Source: Microbacterium sp. Root166
GTDB lineage: Bacteria; Actinomycetota; Actinomycetes; Actinomycetales; Microbacteriaceae
DNA: 64,000 nucleotides
NCBI RefSeq assembly: GCF_001427145.1
Contig: NZ_LMGL01000001.1
Span: forward strand, 1,007,241-1,071,240
Direction of reading: 5' to 3'
Part shown: piece by piece, positions 7,031 through 14,903 of the stretch
Numbering within the stretch: position 1 is the stretch's first letter
Layout of the letters: each line of letters starts with the position of its first letter
Notes under the pieces: generated by a model
The model's database searches: none
The model's input: the letters and a program-made list of their open reading frames with translations, nothing else
Told to the model about the DNA's origin: nothing
Program-made: the position numbers and the translations under genes

Positions 7031-8224
7031 TCAGCGGAAGGCGGCGATCCCGGTGAGGTGCTGGCCGAGGATGAGCGTGTGCACCTCGTCGGTGCCCTCA
7101 TAGGTGCGGACGGACTCGAGGTTGGCGGCATGGCGGATCGGCGAGTTGTCGAGAAGCACGCCATCGCCGCCGAGTATCGTGCGGGCCTCCCGGGCGATAG
7201 CGATCGCCTCGCGCACGCTGTTCAGCTTGCCGAGCGAGACCTGCTGCGGCGTGAGGGTGCCGGCATCCTTCGCCCGCCCCAGCTGCAGGGCGAGCAGCGC
7301 GCCCTTCTGCAGCTCGACGACCATGTTCACGAGCTTCTGCTGGGTGAGCTGGAACGCCGCGATCGGCCGGCCGAACTGCTCGCGCCGGAGGGCGTGGCGC
7401 AGCGCGGCCTCGTAGCTGTCGCGCCCCGCGCCCAGGGCGCCCCAGACGATCCCGTACCGGGCCTCGTTCAACCCCGAGAACGGACCCTTCAGCCCGCGGG
7501 CCTCGGGGAGCAGAGCGGATGCCGGCAAACGCACGTCGTCGAAATGCAGCTCGGCCTGCACCGACGCCCGCATCGATCCCTTCGGCCCGAGCACGCTCGC
7601 GTGGAATCCGGCAGCGTCTGTCGGGACGAGGAAGCCCCGGACCCCGTCCTCGGTCTGCGCCCACGCGACGGCGACCTGCGCGACGGTCGCGAGGCCGATC
7701 CAGCGCTTTGCGCCCGAGAGCACCCAGTCGTCGCCGTCCCGGCGGGCGAACGTCGTCATGCTCGCCGGGTCGGAGCCGGCGCCGGGCTCGGTGAGCGCGA
7801 AGCAGCCGATCGCCTCGCCCGCGGCCAGCCGCGGAAGCCACTCCCGCTTCTGCTCCTCCGACCCCCAGCGGTGGATCGAGCCCATCGCCAGCGAGCCCTG
7901 CACCGACACGAAGGTCCGGATTCCCGAGTCGCCGGCCTCGAGCTCGAGCGCGGCGAGGCCGTACTCGACCGAACTTCGGCCGGGGCATCCGTAGCCGTCC
8001 AGCGTCATGCCCAGCACGCCGAGCCGGCCGAGCGCGGGGGCGAGCTCGGCCGGGAAGTGGGCCCGGTCGAACCACTCCGCGATGTGCGGGCGGATCTCGG
8101 CGTCGACGAACGCGCGCACCCGGTCGCGCGTCTCGCGCTCCTGCGGACTGAGCAGCGCGTCGATGGCGAGGACATCGGATGCCGCACGCAGCCCGTCGAG
8201 GTCGTCGGGGTCTCGCTGCGTCAT
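7031..8224 (-). CDS. Acyl-CoA dehydrogenase, glutaryl-CoA dehydrogenase-like
   Basis: A 397-residue FAD-dependent acyl-CoA dehydrogenase. The FAD/substrate loop 'CFALTEPGAGSDPASM' lies at 141-156, and the C-terminal 'YEGTDEVHTLILGQ' places the catalytic base at Glu376, the position used by glutaryl-CoA dehydrogenases. Overall the protein resembles GcdH (lysine/tryptophan degradation, oxidative decarboxylation of glutaryl-CoA to crotonyl-CoA), but other branched or dicarboxylic acyl-CoA substrates cannot be excluded. It stands alone, divergent from the unknown gene at 8326 with a 101-bp gap that may hold both promoters. Confidence 0.9.
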   Translation of the reverse strand: MTQRDPDDLDGLRAASDVLAIDALLSPQERETRDRVRAFVDAEIRPHIAEWFDRAHFPAELAPALGRLGVLGMTLDGYGCPGRSSVEYGLAALELEAGDSGIRTFVSVQGSLAMGSIHRWGSEEQKREWLPRLAAGEAIGCFALTEPGAGSDPASMTTFARRDGDDWVLSGAKRWIGLATVAQVAVAWAQTEDGVRGFLVPTDAAGFHASVLGPKGSMRASVQAELHFDDVRLPASALLPEARGLKGPFSGLNEARYGIVWGALGAGRDSYEAALRHALRREQFGRPIAAFQLTQQKLVNMVVELQKGALLALQLGRAKDAGTLTPQQVSLGKLNSVREAIAIAREARTILGGDGVLLDNSPIRHAANLESVRTYEGTDEVHTLILGQHLTGIAAFR

Positions 8225-8325
8225 CGGTCACTCCCTCGTTCGATCCGTCCCGTCGATTCTGCCCGGTCCCGACGCGAGCCGCGGCGCGCCTCCTTGGGCC
8301 GAAGCGGGGCCGCTAGCGTGGGCGC

Positions 8326-9333
8326 ATGGAGTGGACCGCTGACGTCGGAGCCGGCGACTGGATCAGGGATCGGATCGACGACCCCTGGCAGGGGACGATC
8401 CACGACGTCGTTCCGCGGGGGTTCCCCTTCTATACGCGGATCTTCCACCCGGCGACTCGCTCGAAGCCGATCGGCAGTGACTGGCCGCCGCTGCCGTACG
8501 ACCGGAATCGGCGGGGCTGGGAGGCATTCGCCAGGGAGCAGACCGAGATCGAGACGCTTCCGGCGCGGTGGGTCGACGCGGCGACAGCCTTCGGCACCGA
8601 GATGCATGCCGGCGCTCAATGGGGAGCGCTCGTCCGTGCGCGCGGCACGGACTGGGACCCGAACGCCTGGCAGCAGTCGCACGCGCCCGATGGCTGGCAG
8701 TTCGATGCTCCCTCGGAGGGCAAGCTCGACCCTGGTCTCGTGAGCGTGGTCGCAAACATCGCGGGCGTGCACACGTCGACCCCCGACGACCTCTTCATCG
8801 GGCTGTGGGAGGGCTGGGGCGGCGTCGTCGGCGCCATGGGCTGGGGACCGTCGCGCGTGCTGCTCACCGTGTCTGACGATGAGACCCCGGATGCCGCCAC
8901 CGCACAGCACCTCGGTTTCCTCGGGAACTCCGCGCGCGACGTGTTGAACGACGTCTTCCGTCCGCCCACATGGCAGCCGGGCATCCTGTCGGACGAGGTC
9001 TCGCGGGGGCCGCGCCTGCAGCTGCCGAACCGGGACTATGTCCTGTTCCGGGGCGAAGTGAGCGACCTGGCCCGCGAGGACTGGATCCTTCGCGCGCCGT
9101 GGCGTGACACGAAGATGGAAGAGCACGGCTCCGCTCCCAGCGCGGAGTCGCCCAGCCTGATCTGGCCGGCTGATCGCTCGTGGGTGGTCGTCAGCGAGAT
9201 CGACTGGGACTCCACGATCGTCGGAGGGTCGTCCGGGCTGCAGCGCGCCCTCTGCACCGACCCCCGCATAGAGGCCCTCGGCATCCGCGCCGACGTCTGC
9301 CTCCACTGGGACTCCGACGAGGTCAACCGATGA
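8326..9333 (+). CDS. Conserved-looking hypothetical protein, 335 aa
   Basis: A soluble, Trp-rich, acidic protein with no signal peptide or membrane segment. Central 'DDLFIGLWEGWGG' and C-terminal 'RSWVVVSEIDWDSTIVGG' followed by '...DVCLHWDSDEVNR' look like conserved blocks. I recognise no named domain and assign no function. The last codon overlaps the ATG of the next gene (ATGA at 9330-9333), so the two are translationally coupled. The gene is divergent from the acyl-CoA dehydrogenase. Confidence 0.75.
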   Translation: MEWTADVGAGDWIRDRIDDPWQGTIHDVVPRGFPFYTRIFHPATRSKPIGSDWPPLPYDRNRRGWEAFAREQTEIETLPARWVDAATAFGTEMHAGAQWGALVRARGTDWDPNAWQQSHAPDGWQFDAPSEGKLDPGLVSVVANIAGVHTSTPDDLFIGLWEGWGGVVGAMGWGPSRVLLTVSDDETPDAATAQHLGFLGNSARDVLNDVFRPPTWQPGILSDEVSRGPRLQLPNRDYVLFRGEVSDLAREDWILRAPWRDTKMEEHGSAPSAESPSLIWPADRSWVVVSEIDWDSTIVGGSSGLQRALCTDPRIEALGIRADVCLHWDSDEVNR

Positions 9334-10532
9334 CGGGGATGCCGCAGCCGGCCTCGCGCGCCTATCCCTTCGACGCACGCCCCCTCGTCGAACCGGTCGA
9401 CCCCGCTGCCGCCCGCGCGTTCGCGCAGCACCTGCGTCAGACCGGACGGGCGCCGTCGGCCTTCCCGGGGTCGTCGGTCTTCAGCATCGTGTTCCTCGTC
9501 GTCTTCGCGGTCATGTTCGGCACGGTCGGCCTGGCGATCATCACCACGCTCGTCGGCCTCTTCGCGTCGATGGGCGACGGCGGCATCGCCGGCTTCCTGT
9601 TCAGCCTGCTGCCGTTCCTGCTCCTGGCCGCCATCGTCGCGGTGGTGGTCGTCTCGTTCGTGTCGTCGAGCCGGTCCACCGCCCTGCGCCTGTTCCGGCT
9701 CGACCGCTTCGCCCGTGCCAACCACATGACGTACGTCCCCCGGGTCGACGCCCCCGGCCTGCCGGGCATGATCTTCAGTCTCGGCGGGGCGCGGCACGCG
9801 ACCGACCTCGTGCGCGGCGAGCGACCTCGCTTCGTCGAGTTCGCCAACTACCGCTACACGACCGGCTCGGGCAAGAACCGCACCACCCACGTGTGGGGCT
9901 ACGTCGCTGTGAAGCTCGACGTGCCGCTGCCGCACATCGTGCTCGACGCCGTCGGCAACAACGGCCTGTTCGGATCGAACCTGCCCGCGACCTTCGACAA
10001 GGACCAGCGGCTGAGCCTCGAAGGCGACTTCGACCGGTTCTTCTCGCTCTACTGCCCCGAGGGGTACGAGGCCGACGCCCTCTACCTGTTCACGCCCGAC
10101 ATCATGGCGCGGTTCATCGACAACGCCGCGGCGCTCGACGTCGAGATCGTCGACGACTGGCTCTTCCTCTACGCCAAGCGCGACTTCTCGACGCCCGACC
10201 CCGCGATGTGGGCGTGGCTGTTCTCGGTGGTCGGCGCACTCCTGGACAAGTTCGCGCAGTGGGCTCGCTGGCGCGACGACCGCCTGCGCGCGCAGGCGGC
10301 GATGACGGATGCCGCGACCGCCGTCCCGGCCGGAGTCGGCGCCGCGGTGCCGGGCGCGGCATCCGTCCCCTTCGTGGCACCGCTCCAGTCGCTCCGCCCG
10401 CCACCGGGCGTCGCCCCTCAGGGCAGGCGGCTGCAGCGCGGCGTGCCGTGGGTGTCGATCATCGTGGTCGGGTTCGTCGCGGTCTACTGGCTCGTGTCGC
10501 AGACCGGCGTGCTGGCCCTCTTCTTCCGCTGA
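9330..10532 (+). CDS. Membrane protein of unknown function, 400 aa
   Basis: The ATG at 9330 overlaps the preceding stop (ATGA), which fixes the start. Two hydrophobic segments (about residues 46-75 and 85-110) precede a large cytosolic domain with blocks 'LDRFARANHMTYVPRVD', 'TTHVWGYVAVKLDVPLPHIVLD' and 'YCPEGYEADALYLFTPDIM'; a final membrane helix ends in 'ALFFR'. The internal domain is reminiscent of DUF3137-type proteins, but I cannot confirm this. The stop codon abuts the stop of the convergent HxlR gene to form TGATCA (10530-10535). Confidence 0.78.
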   Translation: MTGMPQPASRAYPFDARPLVEPVDPAAARAFAQHLRQTGRAPSAFPGSSVFSIVFLVVFAVMFGTVGLAIITTLVGLFASMGDGGIAGFLFSLLPFLLLAAIVAVVVVSFVSSSRSTALRLFRLDRFARANHMTYVPRVDAPGLPGMIFSLGGARHATDLVRGERPRFVEFANYRYTTGSGKNRTTHVWGYVAVKLDVPLPHIVLDAVGNNGLFGSNLPATFDKDQRLSLEGDFDRFFSLYCPEGYEADALYLFTPDIMARFIDNAAALDVEIVDDWLFLYAKRDFSTPDPAMWAWLFSVVGALLDKFAQWARWRDDRLRAQAAMTDAATAVPAGVGAAVPGAASVPFVAPLQSLRPPPGVAPQGRRLQRGVPWVSIIVVGFVAVYWLVSQTGVLALFFR

Positions 10533-10877
10533 TCAGCGGACGCCGGCGCGCTCCGACAGGTTGTGCGAGGCCCACTCGCCGAGCTGGTCGAGGATCGGAA
10601 GCAGTCGTTCGCCGCTGTCGGTGAGGCAGTAGGACACGGTCACCGGAGGCCCGGAAGCCACCGCCCGCAGCACAAGCCCCGCCTCGGCCAGTTCGACGAG
10701 CCGATCCGACAGGACGGCGTCGCTGATGCCGGGCACCGCACGTCGAAGGCCGACGAACGTGGACGCACCACCGCCGAGAGCCGAGACGATCATGCCGTTC
10801 CAGCGCTTGCCGAGCACCGAGAACGCCAGAGTCACCGCCGCGTCGCAGCGGCTGTGCTCCTGTTCGACCTCGGCCAT
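10533..10877 (-). CDS. HxlR-family winged-helix transcriptional regulator
   Basis: At 114 residues it is the family's usual size. It shows the HxlR pattern: an N-terminal cysteine (CDAAV), 'VLGKRWNGMIVSAL', 'TFVGLRRAVPGISDAVLSDRLVEL', 'GLVLRAV', 'VSYCLTDSGERLLPIL' and 'LGEWAS'. Relatives such as YodB, HypR and QorR sense quinones, diamide or aldehydes through the N-terminal cysteine and repress adjacent oxidoreductase genes. Here the divergent neighbour is an azoreductase-type flavoprotein with a 9-bp inverted repeat in between, which supports a redox-sensing repressor role. Confidence 0.93.
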   Translation of the reverse strand: MAEVEQEHSRCDAAVTLAFSVLGKRWNGMIVSALGGGASTFVGLRRAVPGISDAVLSDRLVELAEAGLVLRAVASGPPVTVSYCLTDSGERLLPILDQLGEWASHNLSERAGVR

Positions 10878-10907
10878 CCCCCCATCGTACGCGTGCTACA
10901 GTCTCCG

Positions 10908-10934
10908 GAGTCGCTAAGTTTTACATAGCGACTC
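10908..10934. promoter_or_regulatory. Inverted repeat operator between HxlR regulator and azoreductase
   Basis: GAGTCGCTA (10908-10916) and TAGCGACTC (10926-10934) form a perfect 9-bp inverted repeat with a 9-bp spacer, in the 78-bp gap between the divergent start codons. It is the natural candidate binding site for the adjacent HxlR dimer. Confidence 0.7.
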
Positions 10935-10955
10935 TCATTTCACGATCGGAGAATC

Positions 10956-11609
10956 ATGTCGCTGTTCCGGCTCGATGCCAGCATCCTTCCCACCACCTCG
11001 GCGAGCCGTTCGCTGGCCGATCTCGTCGAAGCCGAATGGCTCGCGGCGCATCCCGAGTCCGGAGTGGTCCGTCGCGACCTCTCTGTGGAGCCCGTGCCCG
11101 CGACGGCCTGGCCGGACGCCGTCACCGGCGGCTTCGCACCCGAGGCCGACCGCACCGAGCGCCAGCGCGAAGCGCGCGCCCTCGCGACGACCCTGGCCGA
11201 TGAGCTCATCGACGCCGAGGCGCTGCTGCTCGCGGTGCCCCTGTACAACTACGGGGTATCGCAGCACTTCAAGACCTGGTTCGACCTCGCGTACACCGAT
11301 CCGCGGATCGACCCGCAGGGCACGGCCCTTCGCGGGAAGCCCGCCACGCTGGTGACCGTGCTCGGCGGCAACTACGCCCCCGGATCTCCGAAAGAGGGCT
11401 GGGATCACTCCACCGCCTGGCTGCGTCGCGTCCTCGAGGACGTCTGGGGGCTGGACCTGCGCATCGTGGAGCGTCCTTTCACGCTCGTCGGCGTGAACCC
11501 CGCGCTGGATGCGTTCACCGAGGTGGCCGCAGAGCTCAAGCAGACGGCCGAGACGCACGCCGTCCGCTCGGGCCGCGAGATCGCCCAGCTCGCCGCATCC
11601 TCCCGCTGA
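10956..11609 (+). CDS. FMN-dependent NADH-azoreductase / NAD(P)H:quinone oxidoreductase
   Basis: A 217-residue flavodoxin-fold protein of the AzoR family, which reduces quinones and azo compounds with NADH and FMN. The N-terminal phosphate-binding loop is 'LDASILPTTSASRSL'; the flavin-contact motif 'AVPLYNYGVSQHFKTWFD' matches the family's P-x-Y/W-N motif; 'VTVLGGNYAPGSPKEGWD' is the second flavin loop. It is divergent from an HxlR regulator, an arrangement known from quinone-detoxifying loci. The ATG at 10956 is preceded by CGGAGAATC. Confidence 0.92.
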   Translation: MSLFRLDASILPTTSASRSLADLVEAEWLAAHPESGVVRRDLSVEPVPATAWPDAVTGGFAPEADRTERQREARALATTLADELIDAEALLLAVPLYNYGVSQHFKTWFDLAYTDPRIDPQGTALRGKPATLVTVLGGNYAPGSPKEGWDHSTAWLRRVLEDVWGLDLRIVERPFTLVGVNPALDAFTEVAAELKQTAETHAVRSGREIAQLAASSR

Positions 11610-11664
11610 GCCATCCCTGGCGAGGGGTCGCGTCCCGCTCCGTTCACTCAACGAGCGGTGAAGG

Positions 11665-13152
11665 TCAGGAGCGGGCGGCCCACCACGCGAGCAGGCGGCG
11701 CTCGGCCTCGTCGACCCCGAGGATGCCCTCGTCGAGCCGCAGGTCCAGCAGGAACCGGTAGGCCTCCCCGACCTCGCGGCCGGGGCCGATGCCGAGCAGT
11801 TCCTGGATGCGGTTGCCGTCGACCTCGGGCCGCATCGCGGCGAGCTCCTCCTGGGCCGAAAGCTCGGCGATCCGGCGCTCGATGTCGTCGTACGCGCGCG
11901 CGAGCCGCCCGGCTTTCTTGGCGTTGCGGGTCGTGACGTCGGCGCGCGTGAGGATGTGCAGGCGATCCAGCTCGTCACCGGCATCCCGCACGTAGCGGCG
12001 CACCGCGGCGTCGGTCCACGCACCCTCGGAGTAGCCGAAGAAGCGCAGGTGCAGCTCGATGAGCCGCGTGACCACGCCGATCGTGTCCGAATCGAACCGC
12101 AGGGCCTGCAGGCGCTTGCGGGCCAGGCGCGCGCCCTTGATGTCGTGGTGGTAGAACGTCACGCCGCCACCGGGCTCGAGCTTGCGCGTCGCGGGCTTGC
12201 CGATGTCGTGCAGCAGCGCAGCGAGCCGCAGCGGGACGTCGGGAGCGGCTGGGCCCACGCGGCCGGAGGCTCCGCCCGACGCGTCAGCGTCGGGTGGAGG
12301 GGCCGTGGGGACCGGATTCCGCGTCTTCTCGAGCTCGATCGTCTGGCGCAGCACGGTGAGCGAGTGCTCGTAGACGTCCTTGTGGTGGTGGTGCTCGTCG
12401 ACCTCGAGCTTGAGCGCCGGGACCTCGGGAAGGAAGCCGTCGATCAGGCCGGTCTCGACGAGAAGACGGATGCCGATCACCGGGTCGTCGGTCTGCAGCA
12501 GGCGGACGAGCTCACCCTGGATGCGCTCGGGACTCACGATCGCCAAGGTGGCGCGCAGCTGCTCCATGGCCGTCACCGTGGCCGGGTCGACGGCGAAGTC
12601 GAGCTGCGAGGCGAACCGGGCTGCCCGCAGCATCCGCAGCGGGTCGTCGCCGAAGCTGATGTCGGCGGCTGCCGGCGTGCGCAGTCGTCGGGCCACGAGG
12701 TCCTCGACGCCGCCGGTCGGGTCGACCAGCGTGCGGGCGGGCACCCGCAGGGCCATCGAGTTCACGGTGAAGTCACGGCGCACCAGGTCGCCCTCAAGGG
12801 TGTCGCCGAACTCGACCGTCGGCTTGCGGGTCACGCCGTTGTAGCTGTCGGCGCGGTACGTCGTGATCTCGACCTGTTCGCCCCGCACCTTGGCGCCGAT
12901 GGTGCCGAAAGCGCGGCCGATGTCCCACTGCGCGGTGCTGATCGGCTTGACGATCCGCAGGATGTCATCGGGGCGGGCGTCGGTCGTGAAGTCCAGGTCA
13001 TGCACCGCGCGGCCGAGCAGCGCGTCGCGCACCGGGCCGCCGACGATGGCGAGATCGTGGCCGGCGTCGGCGAAGGCGCGGCCGAGCGCGGCGACCACCG
13101 GAGACTCGGCGAGCGCGCCGAGGCGCGCGACACCCTCGGCCATGTTGAGCAT
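11665..13152 (-). CDS. cca: CCA tRNA nucleotidyltransferase with HD domain
   Basis: A 495-residue class II nucleotidyltransferase that adds or repairs the tRNA 3' CCA end. 'AIVGGPVRDALLGRAVHDLDFTTDA' carries the GGxVRD and DxD catalytic signatures. 'RRDFTVNSMALR' and 'DPLRMLRAARFASQL' are head/neck motifs. An HD phosphohydrolase domain follows ('ALLHDIGKPATR', 'HHDIKGARL'). An insertion of Pro/Asp/Gly residues lies before the HD motif. The same gene (pcnA/Rv3907c) occupies this position relative to DUF6049-murJ in Mycobacterium. It is relevant that tRNA-Ala and tRNA-Leu in this window lack an encoded CCA. Confidence 0.95.
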   Translation of the reverse strand: MLNMAEGVARLGALAESPVVAALGRAFADAGHDLAIVGGPVRDALLGRAVHDLDFTTDARPDDILRIVKPISTAQWDIGRAFGTIGAKVRGEQVEITTYRADSYNGVTRKPTVEFGDTLEGDLVRRDFTVNSMALRVPARTLVDPTGGVEDLVARRLRTPAAADISFGDDPLRMLRAARFASQLDFAVDPATVTAMEQLRATLAIVSPERIQGELVRLLQTDDPVIGIRLLVETGLIDGFLPEVPALKLEVDEHHHHKDVYEHSLTVLRQTIELEKTRNPVPTAPPPDADASGGASGRVGPAAPDVPLRLAALLHDIGKPATRKLEPGGGVTFYHHDIKGARLARKRLQALRFDSDTIGVVTRLIELHLRFFGYSEGAWTDAAVRRYVRDAGDELDRLHILTRADVTTRNAKKAGRLARAYDDIERRIAELSAQEELAAMRPEVDGNRIQELLGIGPGREVGEAYRFLLDLRLDEGILGVDEAERRLLAWWAARS

Positions 13153-13207
13153 GCTCCGAGCCTACCGAGCGAGGCCGCCGGTCCCCGCGTCGCTGCTCGC
13201 CCGCCGG

Positions 13208-14740
13208 TCAGGGGAAGGCGAGGAATCCGGTGACGACCAGCTCGCGGACCCGGGGAAGGAGGTCGGCGCGCAGGGCCGCGGCATCCACTCCCATCAGCTC
13301 CGCGATCGCGTCGACCAGGACGCCGACGGGGAGGTCACCGTCGCACGCGCCGACGAGCGCCGCGAGGCCCGGATCGACTCCGAGGGAGCGTCCGAACCCG
13401 CTGCCCTGTCGCAGCTCGATGACCGTCGGATCCTCCTGTCCGGGCAGGTGATGCCGCGCCTCGGTCACATCGGGAGCGACGGTGAGCAGCGTCGCGGCGA
13501 GCGCGTCGTCGTCGAGTCCGGCGAGCCGGTCGTGGGCGTCGAGCGACGCCGCGAGATGGGCGCCCAGACCGTCGCCCGGCAACGCCTGATGCAGCCGTTC
13601 GTAGCGTGCGAAAGTCGGCGCACCCTTAACCGGACGGCGCAGCAGCAGATACCCGAAGCCGACCTCGCTGACCTCCCGCGCCGAGAAGTCGTCGAGCCAC
13701 GCGTCGATGAGACCCGCGAAGCCCTGCGAGCCGACGAGAGTGCCGCCGTCGCGCACCCAGAGCTCGGCGTATTCGAGCGGGTCGAGGCTCTCTCGCTCGA
13801 CCACCCAGACGTCCAGCGGCACGGGCGAGCTGTCGGCCCACGCGCGCACCCGGTCGAGTCCGGGCCGGCCGCCCCGCGTCTCCCAGTTGCCGAGCAGCTG
13901 CGCGATGCCGCCGGGCTCGAGGTGCTCGCCGACGCCGCGGACGAATGCGGCCACGATGTCGTCGCCCTCCATGCCGCCGTCGCGGTACTCGTAGGCGGGA
14001 ACGCCCTCGCGGCGCGGCGTGATCACGAACGGCGGGTTCGACACGATCCGGTCGAATCGCTCGCCCGCGACGGGCTCGAACAGGCTGCCGAGGCGCACCT
14101 CGATCCCGTCCACGCCGTTGAGCAGCGCGTTCAGCCGGGTGAACCCGAGCGCCCGCTCCGAGATGTCGGTCGCGACGACCGTCTCGACCGCACGGCGGGC
14201 ACGGAGAGCCTGGATGCCGCACCCCGCGCCGACGTCGAGTCCGCGCCGCGCCGGAGTCGGCAGCTGCAGCGCCGCGAGCGTGAGCGACGCCCCGCCGACG
14301 CCCAGCACGTGGTCCTCTGCCAGCGGCCCCCCGAGCGCGGCCTCGTCGAGGTCGCTCGCGATCCACCAGCGGCCCGCGCCCGACTCGTCCGCGTACGACT
14401 GCGGGCGCACCAGGGCGAGCGGCCGCACCACGTCGCGGTCGAGTTCCGCAAGCCCGAGACGCACGACGCCGTCGGCGCCGGTCCGCGCGAGCGCGCGGGA
14501 GACGGATGCCGCGGGCTGCGGCATCCCGAGCACGAGAAGGCGGCCGAGAACCGCGAGCGGGTCGTCGCGTCCGGCGATGCCGCGCTCCGCCGGTGCGCGC
14601 AGACCCCTTGCGATCCCGTCGTCGGCGGAGGCACCCCACGCGTCGCGCAGCGCTTCGGCGGTGAATCCGGCGTCGTGCAGGTCGGCGGCCAGGTGACGGC
14701 ATAGGGACGGATCGGGTTCGGGGAGCACGCCTCCATTCAA
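13208..14740 (-). CDS. Class I SAM-dependent methyltransferase (N6-adenine / glutamine-type NPPF motif)
   Basis: About 510 residues. The SAM-binding motif 'LDVGAGCGIQALRARR' is followed by the catalytic 'IVSNPPFVI', a signature of N-methyltransferases acting on adenine, guanine or glutamine (PrmC/RsmC-like). The N-terminal ~140 residues and a C-terminal ~130-residue extension have no motif I recognise; the latter resembles the winged-helix-like end seen in actinobacterial members of this group. The start is uncertain: TTG at 14740 or GTG at 14728. The coding sequence contains a perfect GGATGCCGC/GCGGCATCC inverted pair at 14506-14528. It lies 55 bp from the CCA enzyme gene on the same strand. 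Confidence 0.85.
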   Translation of the reverse strand: MNGGVLPEPDPSLCRHLAADLHDAGFTAEALRDAWGASADDGIARGLRAPAERGIAGRDDPLAVLGRLLVLGMPQPAASVSRALARTGADGVVRLGLAELDRDVVRPLALVRPQSYADESGAGRWWIASDLDEAALGGPLAEDHVLGVGGASLTLAALQLPTPARRGLDVGAGCGIQALRARRAVETVVATDISERALGFTRLNALLNGVDGIEVRLGSLFEPVAGERFDRIVSNPPFVITPRREGVPAYEYRDGGMEGDDIVAAFVRGVGEHLEPGGIAQLLGNWETRGGRPGLDRVRAWADSSPVPLDVWVVERESLDPLEYAELWVRDGGTLVGSQGFAGLIDAWLDDFSAREVSEVGFGYLLLRRPVKGAPTFARYERLHQALPGDGLGAHLAASLDAHDRLAGLDDDALAATLLTVAPDVTEARHHLPGQEDPTVIELRQGSGFGRSLGVDPGLAALVGACDGDLPVGVLVDAIAELMGVDAAALRADLLPRVRELVVTGFLAFP

Positions 14741-14903
14741 CCCTGGCGTGCGCTACTTTCTGGGGCTCCGCCCCAGACCCCCGGCTTGCTGACGCGCGCC
14801 TCCTCGGCCCGAACGGCGGGTGCGCGGGAACCTCCGAGGCCCGGACCGTAGAATCGCACACGATCGTGCGGTCCGGACATCGCACAGGAGCCAACCACCC
14901 AGC

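Noticed and set aside
14760..14776. Short hairpin CTGGGGC/GCCCCAG
   Set aside because: It lies between divergent gene starts, so a terminator role makes little sense, and a 7-bp stem is common at this GC content.
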